Part shown: positions 52,911 through 61,262 of the stretch, in pieces
How positions within the stretch are numbered: the first letter of the stretch is position 1
Layout of the letters: each line of letters starts with the position of its first letter
Assembly (NCBI RefSeq): GCF_963558545.1
Contig: NZ_CAUWHO010000007.1
Location: 1-64,000, forward strand
From: Tyzzerella sp963558545
GTDB taxonomy: Bacteria > Bacillota > Clostridia > Lachnospirales > CAG-274
Length of the DNA stretch: 64,000 nt
Direction of reading: 5' to 3'
The notes under the pieces: generated by a model
The model's input: only the letters and a program-made list of their open reading frames with translations
Databases searched by the model: none
Told to the model about the DNA's origin: nothing
Made by a program: the position numbers and the translations under genes

Positions 52911-52957
52911 TTTGGTGATTCGAGGGAGTGCTTAGCACTTTCTCTATATTAACCAAA
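52911..52957 (+). promoter_or_regulatory. secY-adk intergenic hairpin
   Basis: Outer TTTGGT/ACCAAA (52911-52916 with 52952-52957) and inner GAGGGAGTGC/GCACTTTCTC (52922-52931 with 52935-52944, loop TTA). No U-run follows, so it is more likely an RNA processing or stability element than a terminator. Confidence 0.5.
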
Positions 52958-52989
52958 TATACAAACGTTATTTTGAAAGAAGGGTAAAT

Positions 52990-53628
52990 ATGAAACTTGT
53001 ACTTATAGGAAGCCCTGGTGCTGGTAAAGGTACGCAGGCTAAAGTTTTATCAAAGCATTTTGATATAGCACACATTTCTACTGGCGATTTATTAAGAGAA
53101 GAAATTAATCTTAAAACAGAACTTGGCTTAAAGATTATAGATATAATGAACGCTGGAGAGCTTGTTTCTGATGAGATTGTAGAGGCACTTCTTTCTAACA
53201 GAATCAAAAAAGACGATTGCAAAAATGGATTTATATTAGATGGATATCCTCGTAATGTAGAACAAGCAGAAGGCTTGCCATCTATTGTTGGAGAGATTGA
53301 CAAAGTTGTTTTAATAAGTGTTGAAGATGACCTTATTATCGAACGTATGGTTGGTAGACGTGGTTGTCCTAAATGTGGGCAAATGTATCACATAAAATAT
53401 AATCCACCTAAAGAAGATGGCATTTGTAGTGAATGTGGCACTGCACTTGTTCAACGTAAAGATGATAACGAAGAAACTGTTAAAAACAGACTTTCTGTTT
53501 ACCATACATCTACATCACCTATAATTGATTATTATAAAAACAAAGGACTCCTTTTAGAGATAAACGGTGTTGGTAACATTGATGATATAAGTAAGCAATT
53601 AATAGATGCTTTAGAAGGGGCTAAATAA
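52990..53628 (+). CDS. adk: adenylate kinase (zinc-lid type)
   Basis: 212 aa. P-loop GSPGAGKGTQ (8-17), then STGDLLREEI and LDGYPRN. The LID domain has four Cys (CPKCGQMYH...ICSECG), the zinc-binding Gram-positive form. Stop overlaps the map start region (TAATG). Confidence 0.98.
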   Translation: MKLVLIGSPGAGKGTQAKVLSKHFDIAHISTGDLLREEINLKTELGLKIIDIMNAGELVSDEIVEALLSNRIKKDDCKNGFILDGYPRNVEQAEGLPSIVGEIDKVVLISVEDDLIIERMVGRRGCPKCGQMYHIKYNPPKEDGICSECGTALVQRKDDNEETVKNRLSVYHTSTSPIIDYYKNKGLLLEINGVGNIDDISKQLIDALEGAK

Positions 53629-54377
53629 TGTCTATTACAATAAAAAATGATAAGCATATAGATTTTATGAGAGAAGCAGGCAAAATAAATGCACAAGTTT
53701 TACAACTTATGGAAACTTGTATTAAGCCTGGTATTTCTACAAAAGAGCTTGATAAAATAGCTTTTGATTTTATTAAATCTAAAGATGCAACGCCTTCTTT
53801 TAAAGGTTATGGTGGTTTTCCTGCTACTATATGTGCATCAGTTAATAATCAATTAATACATGGTATACCTTCAGATATTGCTCTTAAAGAAGGTGATATT
53901 ATTAGTATAGATGTGGGAACTTATAAAAATGGGTTTCACGCAGATGCAGCCAGAACTTTTGCTGTTGGTAATGTATCCGATGAAGTTAAAAGGCTTATAG
54001 ATGTTACTAAAGGCTCTTTCTTTGAGGGAATAAAATTTGCAAAAGTGGGATATTATCTATACGATATATCCGCTGCAGTACAAAAATATATTGAAGATAA
54101 TGGTTTTTCAGTAGTTAGAGATTATGTAGGACACGGTATAGGTAAAAACCTACACGAAGACCCACAAATACCTAATTTTAGACCTTTTAATAAAAAAGGA
54201 CCTAAGCTTGTAAAAGGTATGGCTTTAGCTATTGAGCCTATGGTAAATGCTGGAGCAAAAGATATAAAAGTGCTTCAAGATGGCTGGACAGTTGTTACAA
54301 AAGATGGTTCTTTATGTGCACACTATGAAAATACTGTTATTATTACAGAAAATGAACCAGAAATACTCACACTTTAA
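53628..54377 (+). CDS. map: methionine aminopeptidase, type I
   Basis: Removes initiator Met. 249 aa with the five metal ligands visible: two Asp (SIDVGTYKNGFHADAARTF), His (VGHGIGKNLHEDP), Glu (AIEPMVNAG) and a C-terminal Glu (HYENTVIIT). ATG overlaps the adk stop. Confidence 0.98.
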   Translation: MSITIKNDKHIDFMREAGKINAQVLQLMETCIKPGISTKELDKIAFDFIKSKDATPSFKGYGGFPATICASVNNQLIHGIPSDIALKEGDIISIDVGTYKNGFHADAARTFAVGNVSDEVKRLIDVTKGSFFEGIKFAKVGYYLYDISAAVQKYIEDNGFSVVRDYVGHGIGKNLHEDPQIPNFRPFNKKGPKLVKGMALAIEPMVNAGAKDIKVLQDGWTVVTKDGSLCAHYENTVIITENEPEILTL

Positions 54378-54402
54378 GATTTTTATATTGAGGTGAATTA
54401 GG

Positions 54403-54660
54403 TTGTATACCAAAGGTCAAGTTGTTTATTCTAAATGTGGACGTGATAAAAGACGACCTTTTATAATTTTTGGTCTTGATGACGAATTTTTATACTTGGT
54501 TGATGGTGAACTAAGAAAATTAGAAAAACCTAAGAAAAAAAAGAAAAAACATGTTCAAATTGTTAACAAAATAGATTATAATATAAAAAAGAAGCTTGAT
54601 GAAAATCTTTATCTGTTAGATGCAGATATTAGAAAAGCATTAGAGCCTTTTAAAATTTAA
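54403..54660 (+). CDS. KOW-domain RNA-binding protein
   Basis: 85 aa of the small KOW/L14e-like family found between map and infA in clostridia. The KOW part (YTKGQVVYSKCGRDKRRPFIIFG) is followed by a Lys cluster and a helical end. Starts with TTG at 54403 after GAGGTGAATTAGG. Function unknown; ribosome association is inferred from its place. Confidence 0.85.
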   Translation: MYTKGQVVYSKCGRDKRRPFIIFGLDDEFLYLVDGELRKLEKPKKKKKKHVQIVNKIDYNIKKKLDENLYLLDADIRKALEPFKI

Positions 54661-54689
54661 TTGTAATAGTATTAAGGAGGTTTTATACC

Positions 54690-54908
54690 TTGTCTAAAAA
54701 CGATGTTATCGAAGTGGAAGGTACTGTCCTTGAAAAGCTTCCAAATGCTACTTTTAAAGTGGAGCTTGAAAACGGACATCAAATCCTAGCTCATATATCA
54801 GGTAAACTACGTATGAACTTTATTAGAATTATACCTGGAGATAAAGTTATGATAGAAATGTCTCCTTATGATTTAACTAAAGGTAGGATTACTTGGAGAG
54901 ATAAATGA
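54690..54908 (+). CDS. infA: translation initiation factor IF-1
   Basis: 72 aa OB-fold: KNDVIEVEGTVLEKLPNATF, HQILAHISGKLRMNFIRI, DLTKGRITWRDK. TTG start after AAGGAGGTTTTATACC. Confidence 0.98.
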   Translation: MSKNDVIEVEGTVLEKLPNATFKVELENGHQILAHISGKLRMNFIRIIPGDKVMIEMSPYDLTKGRITWRDK

Positions 54909-54925
54909 TGAAAGGAGTTTAAAAA

Positions 54926-55039
54926 ATGAAAGTTAGACCATCTGTTAAACCTATGTGTGAAAAATGCAGAATTATTAGAAGAAAAGGGGCTATCAGAGTT
55001 ATCTGTGAAAACCCTAAACACAAACAAAAACAAGGTTAA
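54926..55039 (+). CDS. rpmJ: 50S ribosomal protein L36
   Basis: 37 aa: MKVRPSVKPMCEKCRIIRRK start with the C-x2-C...C...H zinc set (Cys11, Cys14, Cys27, then His32), the zinc-binding form. ATG at 54926 follows AAAGGAG. Confidence 0.97.
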   Translation: MKVRPSVKPMCEKCRIIRRKGAIRVICENPKHKQKQG

Positions 55040-55199
55040 TATGGCATTTAAAGGTACGAGAACCTTTAAATACCAGTCAAACTGGGTACTGATACTTTAG
55101 ATGCGGCTGTCTAAAGTATATTATATAAATGTTGATAGAAGAAAAATAAATAAAATTGTAAAGGTTAATAAACCTAATTTTCAGGAGGTGCAAGAATTA
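55040..55199 (+). ncRNA. structured leader before rpsM, candidate S4-responsive alpha-operon leader
   Basis: Three hairpins in a row: ATTTAAAGGT/ACCTTTAAAT (55046-55055 with 55062-55071, loop ACGAGA), TACCAGT/ACTGGGTA (55071-55077 with 55081-55088) and ATACTTTAGA/TCTAAAGTAT (55092-55101 with 55110-55119). An unstructured run up to the rpsM AGGAGGTG site follows. In E. coli, S4 represses this operon from the same place; any S4 binding here is inference. Confidence 0.55.
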
Positions 55200-55568
55200 A
55201 TGGCTCGTATTGCGGGTGTTGACTTACCAAGAGAAAAACGTATAGAAATTGGTCTTACTTATGTATATGGTATCGGACGTGCTAGCTCTAATAGAATATT
55301 AGCTGAAGCTGGTATTGACCCAAACACTAGAGTAAGAGATTTATCTGACGATGAAGTGGCTAAAATTCGTGAAGTAATTGATGCTACTCAAACTGTAGAA
55401 GGTGATTTAAGAAGAGAGATAGCTCTTAATATTAAACGCCTTGTTGAAATTGGATGCTACAGAGGTATCCGTCATAGAAAAGGTCTTCCAGTTAGAGGAC
55501 AAAAAACTAAGACTAATGCTAGAACTAGAAAAGGTCCTAGAAGAACTGTTGCTAATAAGAAAAAATAA
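55200..55568 (+). CDS. rpsM: 30S ribosomal protein S13
   Basis: 122 aa: MARIAGVDLPREKRIEIGLT start, then YGIGRASSNRIL and RGIRHRKGLPVRGQKTKTNART. ATG at 55200 after AGGAGGTG; a longer upstream frame covers the structured leader and is rejected. Confidence 0.97.
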   Translation: MARIAGVDLPREKRIEIGLTYVYGIGRASSNRILAEAGIDPNTRVRDLSDDEVAKIREVIDATQTVEGDLRREIALNIKRLVEIGCYRGIRHRKGLPVRGQKTKTNARTRKGPRRTVANKKK

Positions 55569-55593
55569 TCTTTTGAAGGAGGTTTAGAGTTAA

Positions 55594-55995
55594 ATGGCTA
55601 AAAAGACAGTAAAAAAATCTACAGGCCGTAGACGTCGCGACAGAAAAGTTGTTGAGCGTGGTCAAGCACACATTCAATCAACTTTTAATAATACAATTGT
55701 AACTATTACAGATGCTTCTGGTAATGCTCTTTCTTGGGCAAGTGCTGGTGAATTAGGGTTTAGAGGCTCTAGAAAATCTACTCCTTATGCTGCACAAATG
55801 GCTGCAGACAAAGCTGCTCTTGCTGCAAAAGATTATGGCTTAAAAACAGTTGAAGTTTTTGTAAAAGGCCCTGGTAGTGGTAGAGAAGCTGCTATTCGTG
55901 CTTTACAAGCAGCAGGTCTTGATGTAACTATGATTAAAGATGTTACTCCTGTACCACACAACGGTTGTAGACCACCAAAAAGAAGAAGAGTTTAA
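55594..55995 (+). CDS. rpsK: 30S ribosomal protein S11
   Basis: 133 aa. AHIQSTFNNTIVTITDASGN, then GFRGSRKSTPYAAQMAAD and the C-terminal DVTPVPHNGCRPPKRRRV. Confidence 0.98.
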   Translation: MAKKTVKKSTGRRRRDRKVVERGQAHIQSTFNNTIVTITDASGNALSWASAGELGFRGSRKSTPYAAQMAADKAALAAKDYGLKTVEVFVKGPGSGREAAIRALQAAGLDVTMIKDVTPVPHNGCRPPKRRRV

Positions 55996-56028
55996 TCATT
56001 ACTATAAATTTAGGAGGTGCTATTAGAA

Positions 56029-56619
56029 ATGGCTAGAGATATGGGTCCTGTTCTTAAAAGATGCAGATACCTTGGTATCGACCCTATTGTTCTTGGGGTT
56101 ACTAAAAAAGCTAGTAAACGTAAAAGAACAATGAGAAAATTAAGCGAATACGGTATTCAATTAAAAGAAAAACAAAAAGTTAAATTTATATATGGTGTTT
56201 TAGAAAAACAATTTAGAAACTACTATAAAGTTGCAGATAATATGCACGGTATTACTGGTGAAAACCTTCTTATGCTTCTTGAACTTAGACTTGATAACGT
56301 AGTTTATAGATTAGGTCTTGGTCGTACTAGAAAAGAAGCTAGACAAATTGTTCGTCACAATTTAATCCGTGTAAACGGTAAAAAAGTTAATATCCCTTCT
56401 TATAGAGTTAAAGTTGGTGATGTTATCGAAGTTAAAGAAAACAAAAAAGACTTACAAAGATTTAAAGATGTACTTGAGGTTACAGGGTCAAGAGTTGTTC
56501 CTGCTTGGTTAACTGCAGATACAGAAAATCTTAAAGGTAGCGTGGTTACTATGCCTTCTAGAGACCAACTTGATTTACCTGTTAACGAAACACTTATCGT
56601 TGAGTTATATTCTAAATAA
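56029..56619 (+). CDS. rpsD: 30S ribosomal protein S4
   Basis: 196 aa, zinc-free form (no N-terminal CxxC cluster). MARDMGPVLKRCRYLGIDP start; the S4 RNA-binding domain at about 88-150 has RLDNVVYRLGLGRTRKEARQ and GKKVNIPSYRVKVGD. ATG at 56029 follows AGGAGGTGCTATT. It acts as the repressor of its own operon in other bacteria. Confidence 0.97.
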   Translation: MARDMGPVLKRCRYLGIDPIVLGVTKKASKRKRTMRKLSEYGIQLKEKQKVKFIYGVLEKQFRNYYKVADNMHGITGENLLMLLELRLDNVVYRLGLGRTRKEARQIVRHNLIRVNGKKVNIPSYRVKVGDVIEVKENKKDLQRFKDVLEVTGSRVVPAWLTADTENLKGSVVTMPSRDQLDLPVNETLIVELYSK

Positions 56620-56635
56620 CCTATTTTTTAATTAT

Positions 56636-56676
56636 CTAGTATTTTTTGGGAAAATTTACTTCCTAAAAAATACTAG
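56636..56676 (+). terminator. rpsD-rpoA intercistronic hairpin
   Basis: Perfect 12-bp arms CTAGTATTTTTT (56636-56647) and AAAAAATACTAG (56665-56676), extended by a partly paired GGGA...TTCC. Partial attenuation or RNase processing would separate rpoA from ribosomal protein output. No U-run follows. Confidence 0.5.
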
Positions 56677-56710
56677 TAGTTTAAGATATTTATAAGGGAG
56701 GTTAAAATTA

Positions 56711-57670
56711 GTGTTAGGATTTGAAAAACCTCGCATTGAAATTGCTGAGATATCAGAAGATAAAAGATATGGCAAATTTATTGTTCAACCTTTAGAAAGA
56801 GGATATGGTACTACTCTTGGTAACTCTTTAAGAAGAATTCTTTTATCTACTTTACCAGGAGCTGCTGTTAGCAATATAAAAATTGATGGTGTTCCACACG
56901 AATTTAGCGTTATCCCAGGTGTTAAAGAAGATGTTACAGAAATTATATTAAACCTTAAAAATCTTGCTATTAAAAACAATAGTACTAGCAACGACCCTAA
57001 AGTTGCTTATATAGATTTTTCTGGCGAAGGTGAAATTAAGGCTAAAGATATAAAAGTAGATTCTGACATAGAAATTGTAAATCCAGATTTGCATATTGCT
57101 ACTTTAAGTGGTGGTGCTGAAAGTAAAGTTTTTATGGAAATTACTATTACTAAAGGTAGAGGATATGTAGAAGCTTCTAAAAATAAAAAGCCAGACCAAC
57201 CTATAAGAATGATTCCTGTTGATTCTTTATATACTCCTGTAGAAAGGGTAAACTTTATTGTAGAGGATACTCGTGTTGGTCAAATAACTGACTATGATAA
57301 ACTTACTTTTGAAGTATGGACTAATGGTACTGTTAGCCCAGATGATGCTGTAAGTTTAGCTGCTAAAGTACTTAATGAACATTTAGCTTTATTTATTGAT
57401 TTATCAGATAATGCTAAAAATACAGAAATTATGGTCGAAAAAGAAGAAGGCAAGAAAGAAAAGGTGCTTGAGCTTAGTATAGAAGAGCTTGACCTTTCTG
57501 TTCGTTCTTATAACTGTCTTAAACGTGCAGGTATTAACACAGTTGAAGACCTTGCAAATAAAACAGAAGATGATATGATGAAAGTACGTAATCTAGGACG
57601 TAAGTCTTTAGAAGAAGTTCTTGGAAAAATGGCAGAGCTTGGGCTTGCTTTAAGTCCTAGTGATGAATAA
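56711..57670 (+). CDS. rpoA: DNA-directed RNA polymerase subunit alpha
   Basis: 319 aa. The N-terminal dimer domain has QPLERGYGTTLGNSLRRILLS. An acidic linker (about 232-246) leads to the C-terminal domain with IEELDLSVRSYNCLKRAGIN and RNLGRKSLEEVLGKM that contacts UP elements and activators. GTG start at 56711 after AAGGGAGG. Confidence 0.98.
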   Translation: MLGFEKPRIEIAEISEDKRYGKFIVQPLERGYGTTLGNSLRRILLSTLPGAAVSNIKIDGVPHEFSVIPGVKEDVTEIILNLKNLAIKNNSTSNDPKVAYIDFSGEGEIKAKDIKVDSDIEIVNPDLHIATLSGGAESKVFMEITITKGRGYVEASKNKKPDQPIRMIPVDSLYTPVERVNFIVEDTRVGQITDYDKLTFEVWTNGTVSPDDAVSLAAKVLNEHLALFIDLSDNAKNTEIMVEKEEGKKEKVLELSIEELDLSVRSYNCLKRAGINTVEDLANKTEDDMMKVRNLGRKSLEEVLGKMAELGLALSPSDE

Positions 57671-57694
57671 TATATTATTTAAGGAGGATTAGTA

Positions 57695-58231
57695 ATGGCT
57701 GGATACAGAAAACTTGGGCGTACATCAAGCCAACGTAAGGCGTTACTTCGTAATCAAGTAACTAACCTTTTATATCACGGCAAAATTAAAACTACTGAAG
57801 CCAAAGCTAAAGAAATTAGAAGAATAGCTGAAAAGTTAATAACTCTTGCTATTAAAGAAAAAGATAACTTTGAAGAAGTTACTGTTAAAGCTAAAGTAGC
57901 TAAAAAAGATGCTGAAGGTAAAAGAATTAAGGAAGTTGTAAATGGTAAAAAAGTTACTGTTTTTGATGAAGTTGATAAAACTATTAAAAAAGACCTTCCT
58001 TCAAGATTAAATGCTAGAAGAAAAATGCTTAGTGTACTTTACCCTGTAACAGAAGTACCTGCTGATGGTAGAAAGAAAAGAAGCAACACTAAAGTTGTTG
58101 ATATGCCTAAAAAAATGTTTGAAGAAATTGCTCCAAAATATGTTGGTAGACCAGGTGGTTATACTCGTATTGTAAAACTTGGTGCTAGACGTGGTGATGG
58201 TGCAGAAGAAGTTATTATAGAACTTATTTAA
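57695..58231 (+). CDS. rplQ: 50S ribosomal protein L17 with internal insertion
   Basis: 178 aa against about 113-127 in most bacteria. The usual N-terminal part (GYRKLGRTSSQRKALLRNQV) and C-terminal part (GGYTRIVKLGARRGDGAEEV) flank an added block of roughly 50-60 residues (about 70-135, rich in Lys: GKKVTVFDEVDKTIKKDLPS). I recall this longer form from Lachnospirales. Last gene of the superoperon. Confidence 0.96.
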   Translation: MAGYRKLGRTSSQRKALLRNQVTNLLYHGKIKTTEAKAKEIRRIAEKLITLAIKEKDNFEEVTVKAKVAKKDAEGKRIKEVVNGKKVTVFDEVDKTIKKDLPSRLNARRKMLSVLYPVTEVPADGRKKRSNTKVVDMPKKMFEEIAPKYVGRPGGYTRIVKLGARRGDGAEEVIIELI

Positions 58232-58239
58232 TCAATTTT

Positions 58240-58352
58240 TTGAATACTTTATATTCAAAAACAGGTACTCCTAAAATTTATGTAATTAAAATTTAATACA
58301 AAAAACGTATATAAATTTTAATTACATTCATTAAGTTGTACCTTAATTGTAA
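58240..58352 (-). repeat. repeat family B, copy B4 (inverted)
   Basis: Reverse complement of the family. On the minus strand: P1 AGGTAC/GTACCT; a long P2 ATGTAATTAAAATTT/AAATTTTAATTACAT with the conserved loop TATACGTTTTTTGTATTA; P3 TTTTTGAATA/TATTCAAAAA. Lies between the rplQ stop and its terminator. The remaining gap (58393-58547) is AT-rich with nothing recognised. Confidence 0.8.
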
Positions 58353-58360
58353 TAATCAAT

Positions 58361-58392
58361 AAAAAGCTGAAGATTTTATCTTCGGCTTTTTT
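58361..58392 (+). terminator. terminator of the ribosomal superoperon
   Basis: AAAAAGCTGAAGAT (58361-58374) pairs with ATCTTCGGCTTTTTT (58378-58392), ending in a U-run. Confidence 0.88.
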
Positions 58393-58547
58393 ATATGTAT
58401 AGATATAGTACAGATTGTGGATAAAATAATATAAAAGTAAATATTTAATATTTGTTAAAAAATGAGATAATCTATTAAGTATTATATAAAGATAAATAAA
58501 AAATGCAATATAAAAATTTTTATATGGACAATAAAATTTACAAAAAG

Positions 58548-58576
58548 TTGACATATACAAGTGTATTTTATATAAT
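58548..58576 (+). promoter_or_regulatory. alaS promoter
   Basis: Consensus TTGACA (58548-58553), 17-base spacer, TATAAT (58571-58576). The ATG at 58607 is only 30 bases downstream, leaving no room for a T-box leader. Confidence 0.8.
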
Positions 58577-58606
58577 TAATATAGCAAAAAAATTATGGAG
58601 GAATAT

Positions 58607-61246
58607 ATGAAAAATTTAGGTGTAAATGAAATTAGAAAAAAATATTTAGACTTTTTTCAAGAAAAAGGGCATTTAAAAATGAATAGTTTTTCTTTAGTGC
58701 CACAAAATGACAAAAGTTTGTTACTTATAAATTCTGGTATGGCTCCTTTAAAGCCATATTTTACAGGGCAACAAATACCACCAAATAAAAGGGTTACAAC
58801 TTGTCAAAAATGTATTAGAACAGGAGATATAGAAAATGTAGGTAAAACAGCAAGACACGGTACATTTTTTGAAATGCTTGGAAATTTCTCTTTTGGAGAT
58901 TATTTTAAGGAGGAGGCTATCCCTTGGGCTTGGGAGTTTTTTACAAAGGTACTACAATTACCAGAGGATAGGCTTTATGTATCTGTATACCAAGATGACG
59001 ATGAGGCATTTGAAATATGGAATAAAAAGGTTGGAATACCAGAAAAGAAAATAGTACGTCTTGGTAAAGAAGATAATTTTTGGGAGCACGGCACAGGACC
59101 TTGTGGACCTTGCTCTGAAATATATTTTGACAAGGGTGAGCAATATGGTTGTGATAATCCTAATTGTTATGTAGGTTGTGACTGTGATAGGTATATGGAA
59201 ATATGGAATTTAGTTTTTACACAGTTTAACAGAGAAGAAGATGGAACATATTCTAACCTCGATAATCCTAATATAGATACAGGTATGGGGCTTGAGAGAA
59301 TAGCTACTGTTATGCAGGGAGTAAACTCTATATTTGATGTAGATACAATAAAAGCTATTAGAGATAAAGTTTGTGAATTGTCTAATACTAAATATGGAGC
59401 AGATAAGAAAAAAGATATATCTATAAGGGTTATAACAGACCATATTAGGTCAGTTACATTTATGACAGCAGATGGTGTTTTACCTTCTAATGAGGGTCGT
59501 GGCTACGTTCTTAGACGTCTTTTAAGACGTGCTGCAAGACACGGTAAAATATTAGGGATAAATGATTTATTTTTAACAGATTTAAGCAAAATAGTTATAG
59601 AAACATCTAAAGATGCTTATCCAGAGCTAGAAGAAAAGAAAGACTATATTAATAAGATTTTAACAGTAGAAGAAGAAAGATTTTATGCTACAATAGATAC
59701 AGGTATGGAGCTTTTAAAACAAAAGATAGATGAGTTAAAATCTAATAATAACAATAAATTAAAAGGTGAAGATGCATTTAAGCTTTATGACACTTATGGT
59801 TTTCCTTTTGACCTTATGAAAGAAATATTAGAAGAAGTAAATATGACAATAGACGAAGATGGTTTCTTAAAAGAAATGGAAAACCAAAAAAACAAAGCAC
59901 GTTCTGCTAGAGAAGAAGACACTTATATGGGAGCAGAAGAAACTATATTCCATAAATTAGACCCAGCTATGAAAAGCGAATTTTTGGGATATGATAATGA
60001 TAACCTTAAAGATAGTAAAGTTTTAGCTATTGTGTGTGAAGATGCTATTGTAGATAGTGCTAAAGAAGGAGATAAAGTAGTAATAGTTGTTGATAAAACA
60101 CCTTTTTATGCAGAAATGGGTGGACAAGTTGGAGATAAAGGAACTATTGAAAATGGTAATGTTTTAATAGAAGTAAATGACTGTACAAACTTTGGTGGAA
60201 ATAAAATTTTACATTTTGGTGTTGTTAAAAAGGGTCAAATAAAAGTAAATGATAGTGTTATATTAAAAATAGACGAAGAAGAAAGACTTTCTATTACTAG
60301 AAATCATACTGCAACTCATATTTTACACAAAGCACTAAAAGAAATTTTAGGTAATCATATAGAACAAGCAGGTTCTTTAGTATCTAAAAGTCGTTTACGT
60401 TTTGACTTTACTCATTTTGAGGCATTAACAAAAGAAGATTTATACAAAATAGAAAAAGCTGTTAATACACATATTTTAAAAGGACTTGATGTATGTATTA
60501 AAGAAACAGATATAGAAACAGCTAAAAAAGAAGGGGCAACAGCCCTTTTTGGAGAAAAATATGGAGATGTTGTTAGAGTTATAAATATTGGTGGGTATTC
60601 TATTGAGCTTTGTGGTGGTACACATCTTAAAAACTCTGCTCAAATAGGTAGCTTTAAGATAGTTTCTGAAAGTGGTGTTGCTGCTGGTGTTAGACGTATA
60701 GAAGCAGTAACAGGCTTTGGAGCTTTAGATTTTTATGAAGAAAGAGAAAATACAATACTTAATATTTGTGAAAACTTAAAAGCTAACCCTAAAAATGTTG
60801 TAGCTAAATCTTTATCTATAACAGAAGAAAATAAAAAGCTTTTAAAAGAAATAGAAAGTTTAAAATCTAAATTATCATCTGGACTTTTAGATGAAATATT
60901 AAACCAAAAAGAAACTATAAATGGTATAGATATTTTAGTTTGTAAAGTTTCTAATATGGATATGGATACCCTTAGAAATATGGGGGATAAAATAAAAGAA
61001 AAGCTATCAGACTATGCTATACTTTTAGCTAGTGATAATGATGGAAAAGTTAACTTTATATCTATGTGTAGCGATAGTGCTATAAAAGCTAATGTTAAAG
61101 CTGGAGATATAGTTAAAAAGGCTGCTACTATTTGTGGTGGTGGTGGTGGTGGCCGTCCTAATATGGCTCAAGCAGGCGGTAAAGACCCATCTAAAATAGA
61201 TGAAGCTATAAAATGTACTTTAGATTTTATAAAAGATGTTATATAA
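58607..61246 (+). CDS. alaS: alanyl-tRNA synthetase
   Basis: 879 aa, class II. Catalytic domain with motif 1-3 features (FQEKGHLKMNSFSLVPQND, ARHGTFFEMLGNFSFGDYFK, NIDTGMGLERIATVMQG). The editing domain has HTATHILHKAL and the zinc-type CGGTHLKNSAQIG. The C-terminal DHHA1 region has CGGGGGGRPNMAQAGGKDP. ATG at 58607 is chosen because GGAGG lies at 58596-58600, inside the codons of an upstream in-frame ATG at 58595. No T-box, unlike many Firmicute alaS genes. Confidence 0.97.
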   Translation: MKNLGVNEIRKKYLDFFQEKGHLKMNSFSLVPQNDKSLLLINSGMAPLKPYFTGQQIPPNKRVTTCQKCIRTGDIENVGKTARHGTFFEMLGNFSFGDYFKEEAIPWAWEFFTKVLQLPEDRLYVSVYQDDDEAFEIWNKKVGIPEKKIVRLGKEDNFWEHGTGPCGPCSEIYFDKGEQYGCDNPNCYVGCDCDRYMEIWNLVFTQFNREEDGTYSNLDNPNIDTGMGLERIATVMQGVNSIFDVDTIKAIRDKVCELSNTKYGADKKKDISIRVITDHIRSVTFMTADGVLPSNEGRGYVLRRLLRRAARHGKILGINDLFLTDLSKIVIETSKDAYPELEEKKDYINKILTVEEERFYATIDTGMELLKQKIDELKSNNNNKLKGEDAFKLYDTYGFPFDLMKEILEEVNMTIDEDGFLKEMENQKNKARSAREEDTYMGAEETIFHKLDPAMKSEFLGYDNDNLKDSKVLAIVCEDAIVDSAKEGDKVVIVVDKTPFYAEMGGQVGDKGTIENGNVLIEVNDCTNFGGNKILHFGVVKKGQIKVNDSVILKIDEEERLSITRNHTATHILHKALKEILGNHIEQAGSLVSKSRLRFDFTHFEALTKEDLYKIEKAVNTHILKGLDVCIKETDIETAKKEGATALFGEKYGDVVRVINIGGYSIELCGGTHLKNSAQIGSFKIVSESGVAAGVRRIEAVTGFGALDFYEERENTILNICENLKANPKNVVAKSLSITEENKKLLKEIESLKSKLSSGLLDEILNQKETINGIDILVCKVSNMDMDTLRNMGDKIKEKLSDYAILLASDNDGKVNFISMCSDSAIKANVKAGDIVKKAATICGGGGGGRPNMAQAGGKDPSKIDEAIKCTLDFIKDVI

Positions 61247-61262
61247 TTTGGGGGAAAATAAA

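Noticed and set aside
55101..55199. N-terminal extension of S13 by 33 codons
   Set aside because: Covers a strong hairpin and lacks an RBS; the family N-terminus MARIAGV begins after AGGAGGTG at 55200.
58361..58606. T-box or other riboswitch before alaS
   Set aside because: Promoter lies 30 bases before the start; no T-box sequence or antiterminator seen.
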